61,608 nt of DNA from an uncultured Clostridia bacterium (GCA_944390965.1 CALXRW010000006.1:1-61608), one strand, 5' to 3'; positions 1 to 9,280 are shown, counted from the stretch's first letter. Notes: generated by a model not told the origin, from the letters alone. Numbers and translations are program-made.

Positions 1-929
1 GGTAATCCACTACTCATATTTTCAACTACAACAAGTCCAAAAAGTTCTTCAAACATAGAAGGAACAACTGCAATATCCGCTATATTTTGAATTTTATACA
101 AATCGTGATTATCAATAAATCCTGTAAATTTAATTTTATCTTTAATTGGCTCTGCAATTTTTTCTAGTTCGTAATCATATGGCGTTTTTACCCTTTCTCC
201 ATAATTTGCACTACCTACAATCAATAATTTGCATCTTTCTATGTTGCTCATGTTTCTGAAACTGCTGATTAACTCTTTTACTCCTTTTTCAGGAATAGTT
301 CTTCCAATAAATAGAATCACTATATCTTCTTCGTCAATTTCATGTTTCCTTCTTAATTCTCTTTTTTCCTCCTCTGGTATTGTTTTATAGAATTCATTTA
401 CATCAATTGCATTATACAATAATTCAATTTGATTATCTTTTATTTTACCATCTTGTTTTATCATTTCACGTGTAAATTTGCTAATAGCTATGAATTTATG
501 ATAGATTTGTTTATTAACCTGATTATTTCCTAATGCGACTCCGTGAATATGTACCAAACATTTTTCTTTTGGGAAATGTTTTAAAAGATATTCATATCCC
601 GAAATGTCCCCACCTTCTACAATGATAAAATCATAATCCTCTGGATGGATTTGTTTTTTTATTTCATCCATATATGCTTTAAAGAATGTATCATTGCTTG
701 CAAATGTTAAATCTAAATTATCTCTTTTTTGGTCGATATAAATAAATTTTGTATATTGATATTGTTTACTTAATTTTTCTGCATTTTCTTCATAAACACT
801 AACACAAGCAAAATCTATCTTCCCTTCTTTTTCATTTTCTTTTAGTAGATTGGTCATTAAAGTTTCTGTTGCCCCTCCTTTTGTAGCAGGCACTGGAAAT
901 ACATTTGGCATAATAAGACAAACTCTCAT
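1..929 (-). CDS. GT4-family glycosyltransferase (3' end outside the window)
   Basis: Retaining glycosyltransferase with a GT-B fold, likely transferring a sugar from a nucleotide-sugar donor to an envelope glycan or other acceptor. The visible ~309 residues begin MRVCLIMPNVFPVPATKGGA, a typical GT4 N-terminal Rossmann start with a glycine-rich acceptor loop. The C-terminal half has FIGRTIPEKGVKEL, the usual start of the donor-binding domain, then a PSMFEELFGLVVVE stretch that matches the EX7E nucleotide-sugar motif. An AAAGGAG ribosome site precedes the ATG at 927-929. The reading frame runs off the left edge, so the last part of the protein is not visible. Acceptor and pathway are unknown. 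The GT2 gene upstream on the same strand suggests a surface-glycan locus. Confidence 0.88.
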   Translation of the reverse strand, partial: MRVCLIMPNVFPVPATKGGATETLMTNLLKENEKEGKIDFACVSVYEENAEKLSKQYQYTKFIYIDQKRDNLDLTFASNDTFFKAYMDEIKKQIHPEDYDFIIVEGGDISGYEYLLKHFPKEKCLVHIHGVALGNNQVNKQIYHKFIAISKFTREMIKQDGKIKDNQIELLYNAIDVNEFYKTIPEEEKRELRRKHEIDEEDIVILFIGRTIPEKGVKELISSFRNMSNIERCKLLIVGSANYGERVKTPYDYELEKIAEPIKDKIKFTGFIDNHDLYKIQNIADIAVVPSMFEELFGLVVVENMSSGL

Positions 930-945
930 TTTTTTCTCTCCTTTA

Positions 946-1032
946 AAATATCTTTGCGGTTAAGTAATTTCTTCGAAGAACGGGCGATTAAAATTGCCCT
1001 TACATTTTTTACAAATTACTTTACACTATCTT
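946..1032. repeat. Palindromic repeat family R1, copy 1
   Basis: About 87 bp with central inverted repeat GGGCGATTAAAATTGCCC, preceded by TTCTTCGAAGAAC and followed by TTACATTTTTT. Outer ends TAAGTAATTT and AAATTACTTTA are also complementary. Closely similar copies lie at 4543, 20725 and 40356. This copy runs into the neighbouring phosphatase gene and supplies its last codons and stop. It may also act as a transcription terminator. Confidence 0.85.
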
Positions 1033-1654
1033 CATTATTTTCTAAATGTTTTATATCATTTTGCAAAACCAATTGAAATTTATCTTTTTCTGTGTCATAT
1101 TCTACAATATTTAAGCTTGTATTTTTTTGGCTATATTCTTCTCTTTTCTCTGTAAATGGTTCCCCTGTTATGTTTCTCAAAAAAGCTTCAATTGCAACTC
1201 CATGAGAACTAATTAATATCGTTTTTCCTTCATTTTCTTTTGCTTTACTTCTGATATAATGATCCATTCTTGTTGCTACTTCTTTACTAGTTTCTTGTCC
1301 TTCGATCCCTTTGATTTCATTTGTTTTTACATGTTCTTCATGTATTTTCGGATCGATTTTGTTTACCTCTTCCCATTTCATTCCATCATATTTTCCAAAA
1401 TTCATTTCGCATAAATCTTCAGATGTTTCGATTGGTAAATGATTTAGTTTTGCAATTGGTTCTATTGTTTTTATGGCTCTTCCTGAAATACTAGAATAGT
1501 TTTTATCAAACTTTGTGTCCTTTAGTCTTTCAGTAAGCAATCCTATATATTTTTTCCCTTCTTCTGTTACTTCATAATCTTTTCTTCCTGTCAGGCGCTT
1601 TTCTACATTTCCCACTGTTTGTGTGTGCCTAACTATATATATTTTCGTCACCAT
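1016..1654 (-). CDS. Histidine phosphatase (phosphoglycerate mutase-like)
   Basis: 212-residue member of the histidine phosphatase branch 1 superfamily, which includes cofactor-dependent phosphoglycerate mutase, CobC and broad-specificity phosphatases. The catalytic RHT motif is at residues 9-11 (YIVRHTQT). The second catalytic histidine is in SSHGVA near residue 150, and the acidic residue region is CEMNFGKYDGM. The length fits a broad-specificity phosphatase or fructose-2,6-bisphosphatase-like protein better than the ~250-residue glycolytic GpmA. The substrate cannot be assigned. The last codons (encoding EDSVK) and the stop lie inside repeat R1 copy 1, so the C-terminus seems to have been replaced by repeat sequence. 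It has its own spacing from the GT genes on either side. Confidence 0.9.
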   Translation of the reverse strand: MVTKIYIVRHTQTVGNVEKRLTGRKDYEVTEEGKKYIGLLTERLKDTKFDKNYSSISGRAIKTIEPIAKLNHLPIETSEDLCEMNFGKYDGMKWEEVNKIDPKIHEEHVKTNEIKGIEGQETSKEVATRMDHYIRSKAKENEGKTILISSHGVAIEAFLRNITGEPFTEKREEYSQKNTSLNIVEYDTEKDKFQLVLQNDIKHLENNEDSVK

Positions 1655-1700
1655 AATCTAATCTCCTCTTACCTTTCTTTTGAAAATAAAAATTCTTATA

Positions 1701-1815
1701 CATCCAGCCATGAACTTATATTTTGAAATAAAAGCTCGAACAGCTTATCTAGCTGCCGGATTACTCCTTGAACCTTGAGAGTTTTATGAAAAAATATAAG
1801 TTCATGGGTTGGATA
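1701..1815. repeat. Structured repeat R6, copy A
   Basis: A ~115 bp element. A left arm (1704-1724) pairs with a right arm (1791-1812) through a stem of about 20 bp, ending in TATATTTT / AAAATATA. The core contains GCTGCCGGATTAC, CCTTGAACCTTGAGAG and a small CAGCT/AGCTG hairpin. The core is shared with 14318-14424, but the stem arms differ in sequence while staying complementary. It lies upstream of the histidine phosphatase gene. Function unknown. Confidence 0.7.
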
Positions 1816-1884
1816 AAAATCTCTTACATTTCATTTTCACTTCATGTTGTGAAATCTTGAAATTTCATATAGTTTCCTATTATC

Positions 1885-1926
1885 AAAAAAGAGTGAATTT
1901 CATTATATATGATGTATTCACTCTTT
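1885..1926 (-). terminator. Rho-independent terminator after the GT2 gene
   Basis: On the minus strand GAGTGAAT pairs with ATTCACTC across a ~17-base loop and is followed by TTTTTTG. It starts about 16 bases past the stop of the glycosyltransferase at 1942. Confidence 0.75.
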
Positions 1927-1941
1927 CGTATTAAGTATTTT

Positions 1942-2976
1942 TTATTTAATTAATTTTAGATTTTCTGATTCATGTGTATTTGCTACTCTTTTTTTCCCTG
2001 TTTTTCTCTTTGGTTTGGATTGATCTATTGGCACAACTTTTGTATCCTCTATTGTTTCTTTTTCAATAATGGTTGGTATTTCCTCTGTAAAAACATAATT
2101 TCTTTTTGGAAATACAGGTGTATAAGTAGCATCTTTTAAGGATTTTAAAATAGCATCAATTCTTATTGGCACCCCAAAAGTTTCATTTTTTATAAAACTT
2201 AATAAGTATGGTTGTAGCTCTTCTGGTGTTTCTTCATATAGTTCCATAAGATGATAAAGCATTTTATACATATCTTTACACCTTTTTATATTAGGTGTTG
2301 CCATAATACTTCCTTCTCTATTTCTGTAGTATACATAAATAGGAATCGCTCTAAAAGTTGTTTTTTCTGCTTTTATCGCAGCTTTTATTGAATATACCAT
2401 ATCTTCGTAGTACATTCCTTCAATAAATGTTAAATTATTTTTTTCTAAAAATTCTTTTCTCCAAACTTTGCTAGCTACTGCAAAATGCATATCACACACT
2501 ATTCTTGCTTCCCTTGTAGAATTTTGTGCATTAGGAAGATATAGCTTATTTCCTCCCCCTACATATTGTACGCCAAAATAAATAATATCATAGTCTTGGT
2601 CTCCAATGGTAGCATCAATATTTGCTAAAGTATTTCTATTATATAGGGTATCATCTCCATCTAAATGTACAATATATTCTCCTTTTGCTTGTCTAATTGC
2701 TTTATTCCTTGATGCACTTAGTCCTATATTTTTTTTATTATTAATTACCCTAATTTTTCCATTTGCTTTTTCTTCATATTTTTTTAAGACTTCTAATGTA
2801 TTGTCTGATGAGCCATCATTGACAATAATTAATTCATAATTATCAAATTTCTGATTCAAAACACTTTCAATCGCAACATTCACGATTTTTTCTAGATTAT
2901 ATGCACACATAATGACTGAAAACCTTGGGTTTACTTTTTTTGGCATATTCTCTAAATTATTTTTTGAGATATTCAT
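1942..2976 (-). CDS. GT2-family glycosyltransferase
   Basis: Inverting GT-A glycosyltransferase of about 344 residues. Motifs in order: FSVIMCAYNLE (start of the nucleotide-binding domain), IIVNDGSSDNT (donor-binding aspartates), HLDGDDT (DXD metal site) and EGMYYEDMVYS (acceptor/catalytic ED region). The C-terminal tail is lysine-rich and ends ENLKLIK, with no membrane segment visible. I choose the ATG at 2976, preceded by AAGGGAG at good spacing. An upstream ATG at 3006 would add ten residues but has no clear ribosome site. Acceptor unknown. It resembles enzymes of capsule, teichoic acid or exopolysaccharide synthesis and precedes another GT gene. Confidence 0.88.
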   Translation of the reverse strand: MNISKNNLENMPKKVNPRFSVIMCAYNLEKIVNVAIESVLNQKFDNYELIIVNDGSSDNTLEVLKKYEEKANGKIRVINNKKNIGLSASRNKAIRQAKGEYIVHLDGDDTLYNRNTLANIDATIGDQDYDIIYFGVQYVGGGNKLYLPNAQNSTREARIVCDMHFAVASKVWRKEFLEKNNLTFIEGMYYEDMVYSIKAAIKAEKTTFRAIPIYVYYRNREGSIMATPNIKRCKDMYKMLYHLMELYEETPEELQPYLLSFIKNETFGVPIRIDAILKSLKDATYTPVFPKRNYVFTEEIPTIIEKETIEDTKVVPIDQSKPKRKTGKKRVANTHESENLKLIK

Positions 2977-3044
2977 TTTTTCTCCCTTCTTAAGAAATGA
3001 AAGCATTTCTTTTTTTAGTAACAGGAAATTTAAATATTTCTTAC

Positions 3045-3136
3045 AATAAGAAAAATGGCTTTGCTATCGCACAAAAGCATAGGTAACTTAACCTTATTTC
3101 TCTGGAAATTTCTAGCGAAGTTTCCTATACAATAAA
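3045..3136. repeat. Repeat family R2, divergent copy
   Basis: Contains GCATAGGTAACTTAACCTT, shared with copies at 28462, 52121, 53824, 53931 and 61031, and ends in a stem of TTTCC / GGAAA type. This is the most degraded of the long copies. Confidence 0.7.
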
Positions 3137-3180
3137 AAAATATCTATTTCCTTTTTTAAATAAAGTGAAATAGATATTTT
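3134..3180 (-). terminator. Terminator of the tRNA pair
   Basis: TATCTATTTC (3141-3150) pairs with GAAATAGATA (3167-3176). On the minus strand the stem is followed by a run of Ts, just past the 3' end of tRNA-Gln. Confidence 0.75.
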
Positions 3181-3184
3181 TTGC

Positions 3185-3260
3185 TGGCTGGGATGGGAGG
3201 ATTCGAACCGCCGAAATGCCAGAGTCAAAGTCTGGTGCCTTACCGCTTGGCTACATCCCA
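3185..3260 (-). tRNA. tRNA-Gln (UUG)
   Basis: On the minus strand the acceptor arm TGGGATG pairs with CATCCCA and is followed by an encoded GCCA 3' end. The anticodon stem CCAGA/TCTGG encloses loop CTTTGAC with anticodon TTG. The T loop is TTCGAAT. All four arms are present over 76 nt. Confidence 0.95.
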
Positions 3261-3273
3261 ATATATTTAGTGC

Positions 3274-3351
3274 TGGGGTGGAAGATGGGACTCGAACCCA
3301 CGGCCTCTAGTGCCACAAACTAGCGCTCTAACCAACTGAGCTACATCCACC
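3274..3351 (-). tRNA. tRNA-His (GUG)
   Basis: The anticodon stem CTAGT/ACTAG encloses loop TTGTGGC with anticodon GTG. The histidine-specific extra G at position -1 faces C73, and the 3' CCA is encoded. The acceptor stem shows one T-T mismatch (pair 6-67). It lies 13 bases upstream of tRNA-Gln and the two are probably co-transcribed. Confidence 0.94.
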
Positions 3352-3353
3352 AC

Positions 3354-3390
3354 AATAGAATAGTCATTTCCCATGACTATTCTATTTTAC
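3354..3390. terminator. Hairpin between sortase and tRNA-His
   Basis: AATAGAATAGTCAT pairs perfectly with ATGACTATTCTATT around a 5-base loop. It probably ends sortase transcription, although the following T tract is weak on the minus strand. Confidence 0.55.
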
Positions 3391-3430
3391 TCTATTTCAA
3401 CTTATTTTGTCAAGCATTTTTCTAATTTTT

Positions 3431-4111
3431 TTAGTCTTCTCTTGCCCAAATAATTAATCTTTTATTTCCTTCATCTGTACAAGTTGATAAAGAAATTTCT
3501 CTTTTTCCTTGAGTATCTCTTGTCATATAAGATGCATCGTTTTCGTCTGTTTCGTACTTATTATAAATTGTATAGCTAATTCTTCTACCTGTATTATCTG
3601 TAATATAAATTTTATCTCCTAATTCTAGCATTTTATTATTTGAAAAAAGAGTACCATTTCTATAATTATGTCCCATAATAACAGTATTTCCTACTTCATT
3701 AATTCCTGGACTATAAATAGTTGCAACAGCAATTTCCAATGACCTTGTTGTTACTTTATGTAAGATTGGATAATCTCTTCCCGTTTTTGGAATTTCAATG
3801 CGTCCTAGTACAATATAATCTTCATACATTACAACATTAGATGATGAACCTCCACCTGCGAAATTAACATCTTCTAATTCTGAAAATGGATTATCTGTTG
3901 TATTCTGCGTATTAGTAGTAGTATTATTATTCTCTTCTTCGTTTCCTGTTACAAGGCTTCCTTCAAATTGTTCTAATACTTTTTCTGCTTGAGAATCTAA
4001 ATAATATTTTTGGTACATATCAATACCAAAGAAGATTAATAATCCAACAATGGCAATAATTGCAATAATTAATAGAACTGTTAAAAATTTACCATATTTA
4101 CTATTTCTCAT
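3431..4111 (-). CDS. Sortase (cysteine transpeptidase)
   Basis: 226-residue membrane-anchored transpeptidase that joins LPXTG-like surface proteins to the cell wall or to pilin subunits. A basic N-terminus is followed by a transmembrane segment at about residues 10-31. A linker rich in Asn, Thr and Glu precedes the beta-barrel domain. Catalytic residues are His in VIMGHNYRNG (near 148), Cys in SLSTC (near 211) and Arg in NKRL (218). The LSTC motif and the GHN context resemble class B/D-type enzymes; the exact class is not certain. No LPXTG substrate is encoded nearby, so it may be a housekeeping enzyme. The ATG at 4109-4111 has an AGGAGG site. Confidence 0.92.
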   Translation of the reverse strand: MRNSKYGKFLTVLLIIAIIAIVGLLIFFGIDMYQKYYLDSQAEKVLEQFEGSLVTGNEEENNNTTTNTQNTTDNPFSELEDVNFAGGGSSSNVVMYEDYIVLGRIEIPKTGRDYPILHKVTTRSLEIAVATIYSPGINEVGNTVIMGHNYRNGTLFSNNKMLELGDKIYITDNTGRRISYTIYNKYETDENDASYMTRDTQGKREISLSTCTDEGNKRLIIWARED

Positions 4112-4180
4112 GATACTTCCTCCTTTTCTTCTGTCTAATATTTTGTCATATATATTTATTATACCACATTTTTCGGAAAA

Positions 4181-4668
<488 letters not shown>

Positions 4669-4685
4669 TTCTTCTTTATACTCTC

Positions 4686-6440
4686 TTATTCTAGAACAGC
4701 TTTTATTCTTCTAACGCCAGAAGAACTTGCTTCTTCTTTTTTTATTTTAAATTTTCCAAGTTGAGCTGTATGCTCTACATGTGGTCCACCACAAATTTCT
4801 TTGCTAAAATCTCCTATTGTATATACTTTTACTTTTTCTCCGTATTTATTTTCAAACAAACCAATTGCACCAGATTTTTTTGCTTCTTCTAAACTCATTT
4901 CTTCACAAACAACTGGTAAATCTCTTTGAATTTGTTCGTTTACAATATCTTCTACTTTCTTTAACTCTTCAGGTGTTACTTTTTGTGGATGTGAGAAGTC
5001 AAATCTTAATCTTTCTGTTGTAATATTAGACCCTTTTTGTGCTACATGATCTCCTAATACAAGTTTTAAGGCTTTATGCAAGAGATGTGTTGCTGTATGA
5101 TAAGCAATTGTCTTTTCATTTTGTTCTGCTAATCCTCCTTTAAATTTTTGTTCAGAGCCTAATCTTGATTTTTCTTGATGCTCTTTGAAAAGTTTATCAA
5201 ATTGTTCTAATTCTACTTCCATTCCTTGTTCTTTTGCAAGTTCTACCGTAATTTCTTGTGGGAAACCATAAGTTTCATAAAGGTTAAACACGGTTTGTCC
5301 ATCAATTTTATTTTTCCCTTCTCTTTTAGCCTTTTCTACTGCCTTCTTAAATTCTCTTTCTCCATTTTCTAATGTCTTTACAAATTTATTTTTTTCTTCT
5401 ATTAAAACATCTTTAATTGTATTTTTATTAACTAATAATTCTGGATACATATCTTTTAATGTTTCTACATAAATATCTACTAAATTTCCAATCTCGTCTA
5501 AATTAATTTCTAATTTTCTTAAATGTCTTGTCATTCTACGGATTAATCTTCTTAGAATATACCCTCTTTCTATATTACTTGGTCTTCCCCCATCGCAAAT
5601 AATCATCATACTTGAGCGCAAATGTTCTGCTACGATTCTTCTACTATTGATATTATCCACTCTTGTTAGTTCTTTAAGTCTATCCATAACTGGTGAAAAT
5701 AGTTCAATTTCATATGGTGTTTCTTTTCCTTGTAATAACATGGTCATTCTTTCTAAGCCTAATCCTGTATCTACATTTTTTTGTTCCAATTTTGTATAAG
5801 TGCCATCTGGATGTTTGAAGAATTCCATAAATACATTATTCCAAATCTCTACATATTTTCCACAGTCGCAACTTGGGTCACAATTTGGTCCACATGCTGG
5901 TTTCCCTGTATCATAAAACATTTCAGTATCTGGTCCGCAAGGTCCTTCATTTCCTGCAATCCACCAATTGTTTTCTTTCCCAAAAAAGTAGATTCTTTCT
6001 TTTGGAATTCCAGCTTTTTCCCAACATTTTGCAGATACCTCATCCCTTGGAGCATCTTCATCTCCCGCAAAACAAGTAACGGAAATCTTTTCAACTGGGA
6101 TGTTTAATTCCTTTGTTAGAAAATCATAACTCATTTGAATGGATTCTTCTTTAAAATAATCTCCTAAAGACCAATTTCCTAACATTTCGAAGAAGGTTAA
6201 ATGGCGGTTATCTCCTACATCTTCAATGTCTACCGTTCTTACACATTTTTGATAATCCGTTAATCTTTTTCCTTCTGGATGTTTCCCTCCTAAAAGATAT
6301 GGAATTAATGGCTGCATTCCTGCTGTTGTAAATAATACAGAAGGATCATTTTCCGGTATTAGTGAGCTACTCGGTATAATTTTATGTCCATGTCTTTCAA
6401 AAAAACTTAAATATTTATTTCTTATCTCAATTGCTTTCAT
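4686..6440 (-). CDS. alaS: Alanyl-tRNA synthetase, short form without the C-terminal C-Ala region
   Basis: Charges tRNA-Ala. The catalytic class II domain (about residues 1-365) contains VLFTTAGMQPL, RHLTFFEMLGNWS and GLGLERM. The editing domain (about 445-584) contains the zinc/editing motifs HTATHLLH and CGGPHVEHT. The protein stops right after the editing domain (SSSGVRRIKAVLE) at 584 residues, where typical bacterial AlaRS is about 870-880 with a coiled coil and C-Ala domain. There is no remnant of the missing part downstream, only repeat R1, so the short form seems natural. I see no T-box upstream. Another, full-length alaS elsewhere in the genome cannot be excluded. Confidence 0.93.
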   Translation of the reverse strand: MKAIEIRNKYLSFFERHGHKIIPSSSLIPENDPSVLFTTAGMQPLIPYLLGGKHPEGKRLTDYQKCVRTVDIEDVGDNRHLTFFEMLGNWSLGDYFKEESIQMSYDFLTKELNIPVEKISVTCFAGDEDAPRDEVSAKCWEKAGIPKERIYFFGKENNWWIAGNEGPCGPDTEMFYDTGKPACGPNCDPSCDCGKYVEIWNNVFMEFFKHPDGTYTKLEQKNVDTGLGLERMTMLLQGKETPYEIELFSPVMDRLKELTRVDNINSRRIVAEHLRSSMMIICDGGRPSNIERGYILRRLIRRMTRHLRKLEINLDEIGNLVDIYVETLKDMYPELLVNKNTIKDVLIEEKNKFVKTLENGEREFKKAVEKAKREGKNKIDGQTVFNLYETYGFPQEITVELAKEQGMEVELEQFDKLFKEHQEKSRLGSEQKFKGGLAEQNEKTIAYHTATHLLHKALKLVLGDHVAQKGSNITTERLRFDFSHPQKVTPEELKKVEDIVNEQIQRDLPVVCEEMSLEEAKKSGAIGLFENKYGEKVKVYTIGDFSKEICGGPHVEHTAQLGKFKIKKEEASSSGVRRIKAVLE

Positions 6441-6473
6441 TTTTTCACATTCCTTCCTATTTTTCTGGAAAAT

Positions 6474-6503
6474 ATTATATCACAAATATGCTTATTTCTG
6501 CAA
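6474..6503 (-). promoter_or_regulatory. Sigma-A promoter for alaS
   Basis: Minus strand TTGCAG (6498-6503), 18-base spacer, perfect TATAAT (6474-6479). It lies 34 bases upstream of the alaS start. Confidence 0.65.
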
Positions 6504-6560
6504 TATATAAAGGAAAGTAAAATCAATAATCATTGAAATTTCTACTATTAATTTGAGAAA

Positions 6561-6630
6561 AGATTTTGACAGTATTTCATGAACTTCATAGATTTAAAAA
6601 TGATGTTCAGATAAAATACTGTCAAAATCT
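6561..6630. repeat. Long inverted repeat between spoVT and alaS
   Basis: A 17-bp perfect inverted repeat, AGATTTTGACAGTATTT against AAATACTGTCAAAATCT, encloses a ~36-base loop that itself has CATGAAC/GTTCA complementarity. I did not see it elsewhere in the window. Confidence 0.7.
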
Positions 6631-6651
6631 CTGTTCAAATTGACACATTTT

Positions 6652-6689
6652 ATAAAAAGAATCCTTTCTTCTCTAGAAAGGATTCTTCT
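6652..6689 (-). terminator. Terminator of spoVT
   Basis: AAGAATCCTTTCT pairs with AGAAAGGATTCTT and is followed on the minus strand by TTTTTAT, right after the spoVT stop. Confidence 0.85.
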
Positions 6690-6694
6690 TAATT

Positions 6695-7249
6695 CTATAT
6701 TTCCATCTGGCTTCCTAGAAAACCTGCTGCTGAGCCAGCCACTTTTACTTCTGTCTCTCCCATTTTTGTGTTTTGATCTTTGGAAAGTAATATGACCGTT
6801 CCAATAGCATCTCCGTCTGATATAATAGGATAAACCACTTGTGCATGATATCTTCTTTCTTTATTATCATTTTGTATTAGCGGAAGTGCTAATTCATTGT
6901 TTTCCTTACTTGTATATACCTCTTTATTTTCCATTATTTTTTCAATTTCTTCACTTAAATTCTGTTCTAAATATTCTTTTTTTCCTCCCCCAGCTACTGC
7001 TATAATAGTATCTTTATCTGTAATACAAGCAATATGGCCTGTTGTCTTTGCTAATGTTTCCGCATATCCTGTTGCAAATTCTGATAATTCTCCAATTGGG
7101 GAATATTTTTTCAAAATCACTTGACCTTCTCTATCTGTAAAAATTTCTAAAGGGTCACCTTCTTTAATATGCAAAGTTTTTCTTATTTCTTTTGGAATCA
7201 CAATTCTTCCTAAATCATCAATTCTTCTAACGACACCTGTTGCTTTCAA
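6695..7249 (-). CDS. spoVT: Stage V sporulation transcription factor SpoVT (AbrB/GAF)
   Basis: 184-residue DNA-binding regulator that tunes sigma-G-dependent gene expression in the developing spore. The N-terminal swapped-hairpin AbrB domain (residues 1-52) has the diagnostic KATGVVRRIDDLGRIVIPKE. The C-terminal GAF-like domain (about 55-180) ends in VAGSAAGFLGSQMEI, typical of SpoVT and absent from AbrB proper. Length matches B. subtilis SpoVT (~178). The start has GGAGGG upstream. A strong terminator follows, so it is probably monocistronic or the last gene of a unit. Confidence 0.94.
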   Translation of the reverse strand: MKATGVVRRIDDLGRIVIPKEIRKTLHIKEGDPLEIFTDREGQVILKKYSPIGELSEFATGYAETLAKTTGHIACITDKDTIIAVAGGGKKEYLEQNLSEEIEKIMENKEVYTSKENNELALPLIQNDNKERRYHAQVVYPIISDGDAIGTVILLSKDQNTKMGETEVKVAGSAAGFLGSQMEI

Positions 7250-7339
7250 AATTTTCCCTCCTTTTTTATTTATGTCTACCTTTATTATTACAAAATAGGA
7301 AAATTTTATACATTATTTTAAGAATTGTTCTTCCTTGCT

Positions 7340-9280
7340 TTATATATATTGTTCTAATAAATAACCAAGAGTTTCTGAGAATTCTTGTAACATGACAATT
7401 TTGATTCCAATGTCTTTTCCTTTGATATAGTCGTCAATAATCTGTTTTAATTGTGCCATATTTTTCATCTCAGGTTCAATTTCTTGTTTATGTTTTTCCA
7501 CTCGTTTCATTAAAATTTCTTTAATTGTTACAATATCTTCATTGCTTGCACAAGAAATTCTTTGGAATAATTGGAATACATCGTAATATTTGAAAATAGG
7601 AATATCCATACATTCTTTTGCAAATCTTTCGTAAAATGTCTCCATCCTCATTGGAATATTTTTGAAAATATCCTCTGCTAATTCCATATACATCTTATCT
7701 TTTAGTTTTGCGTTTAGTTCTGCAAAATGTTCTAATATGTCATTCATTTCAATATTGACATCATCAATGATAATTTGAGAAAGTTCTTCTTTTACATTAT
7801 CACAGTATTGTGATGTTAATGATGCAATATTCATTCCATTGAAAAATACACTTTTAATGGTTTTAATATCATAATCGATAAGACCTTTTTCCACAAAATA
7901 GCTAAAATATGCATATAATTTTACAATATCAATTAAACGTAGTTTTCCATTTTTTACATCATCTAATGTTTGTTCTATTACTTTTCCAAATTGATCATCT
8001 GATATTTTCCAATACTCTTCTGTTAATAATCTTTTATATGCTGGAAGCTTATCCGTATCAATAGTATTTACAATCACTTCCATGTCATCTTTAAATACTT
8101 TCATATTAAATATTCTTGTTCTTACATAAATTTCAATAAATTTAAAGAATCGGAAATCTGATTTAAAATTGTAGTAATAATTATTGTCAAATTCTTTAAT
8201 ATAAAATTGTCGATTATCCATTAATGTTCTTGAAGATACCAATAACAATTTGTATTCCTCATTATTTTCTATGTTTGCAAATTTATCTTTTGTAACCTTA
8301 CCTGCTTTAATTTCAAAAGAGATGGCAATCGTAAAAATTAACATAGTTTGTAATACTCTATTATTGGTATTAGGATAATATTTGCTTACTACTTCATAAA
8401 TTCTTTTAAAATCATTTAAGGAATGTTTTAATATTCTAAGATTTCTGGTTCCACTTTTATTAAATGTAGAAGTGATCAAATTCGTATTTTCTCTTAAAAA
8501 TCGAATGAGGTCTTTATTTTTTTCATATCTCATTAAAATTCCATTAATAATATAACTAAATTCAGGTGCATATTCAAAAGTTTCCCCAATCAATTTTTCT
8601 TTAATTCTTTCATAATCGTTTGCTTTATCGAAGACGTATTCTATAGTATCTCTTATTTTTTCTACCATGGGTTTATCTTTTTCTAGTAGGTCTCCTTCTT
8701 TGTCCAATAAATAAGTAGCAATAAATGTTTTCATCTCTAAATTAGAACTTTTTAATTTGGTAGATAATTCTTTTTCATTACAAATAATAATGGTTTTTAT
8801 ATGGTCATGTTCTACAAAGTTATTAATATATCCTAAAATATCAATAACATCTACATTTGCTCTCTCTAAATCATCAAAACATAATACTTTATCATCTGTT
8901 GAGAAAAATTGTTCATAATCAATTTTATCTCCATTTTGTGTTACTCCAAAGAAGTTCGCCATGTCTAGTCCGTTTTTAGCATATTCTGGAATAGAAGTCT
9001 GGTTATTGCTATTCATATATTTTTTTAAGTTCTTATCCATAAGTTGTGTTGTTTCAATAAAAATTTTTTTACTGATATCTTCCAAATTTGAAATACCATA
9101 TAATGACATATAAATAGTAGTATATTTCTTTCCATTTAGTTGTAAAGATTCGATTTTGTTCTTGATTTTATGGTTCCAAAAATAGGTTTTTCCGCTTCCC
9201 CATTCTCCATTAATCATAATGGCATAATCTGTATAATCCGCTCTTACATAATCTAATATACTTTCTACCAAATCTTCCAT
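7340..9280 (-). CDS. KAP-family P-loop NTPase
   Basis: 646-residue protein with a Walker A motif GEWGSGKT at residues 25-32 and a Walker B-like VLCFDDLERAN near 132-142, followed by a sensor-like IIICNEKEL. These are features of the KAP branch of STAND-like NTPases. The remaining ~450 residues are alpha-helical and charged, with no transmembrane insertion visible, unlike classic KAP proteins. The KAP family includes membrane-organising proteins and several phage-defence effectors; which applies here is unknown. The gene follows comF with a 30-base gap on the same strand. Function is not assigned beyond ATP binding. Confidence 0.8.
   Translation of the reverse strand: MEDLVESILDYVRADYTDYAIMINGEWGSGKTYFWNHKIKNKIESLQLNGKKYTTIYMSLYGISNLEDISKKIFIETTQLMDKNLKKYMNSNNQTSIPEYAKNGLDMANFFGVTQNGDKIDYEQFFSTDDKVLCFDDLERANVDVIDILGYINNFVEHDHIKTIIICNEKELSTKLKSSNLEMKTFIATYLLDKEGDLLEKDKPMVEKIRDTIEYVFDKANDYERIKEKLIGETFEYAPEFSYIINGILMRYEKNKDLIRFLRENTNLITSTFNKSGTRNLRILKHSLNDFKRIYEVVSKYYPNTNNRVLQTMLIFTIAISFEIKAGKVTKDKFANIENNEEYKLLLVSSRTLMDNRQFYIKEFDNNYYYNFKSDFRFFKFIEIYVRTRIFNMKVFKDDMEVIVNTIDTDKLPAYKRLLTEEYWKISDDQFGKVIEQTLDDVKNGKLRLIDIVKLYAYFSYFVEKGLIDYDIKTIKSVFFNGMNIASLTSQYCDNVKEELSQIIIDDVNIEMNDILEHFAELNAKLKDKMYMELAEDIFKNIPMRMETFYERFAKECMDIPIFKYYDVFQLFQRISCASNEDIVTIKEILMKRVEKHKQEIEPEMKNMAQLKQIIDDYIKGKDIGIKIVMLQEFSETLGYLLEQYI

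Noticed and set aside
6441-6694. T-box leader for alaS
   Set aside because: No AGGGTGGNACCGCG block, no specifier stem and no antiterminator could be found.
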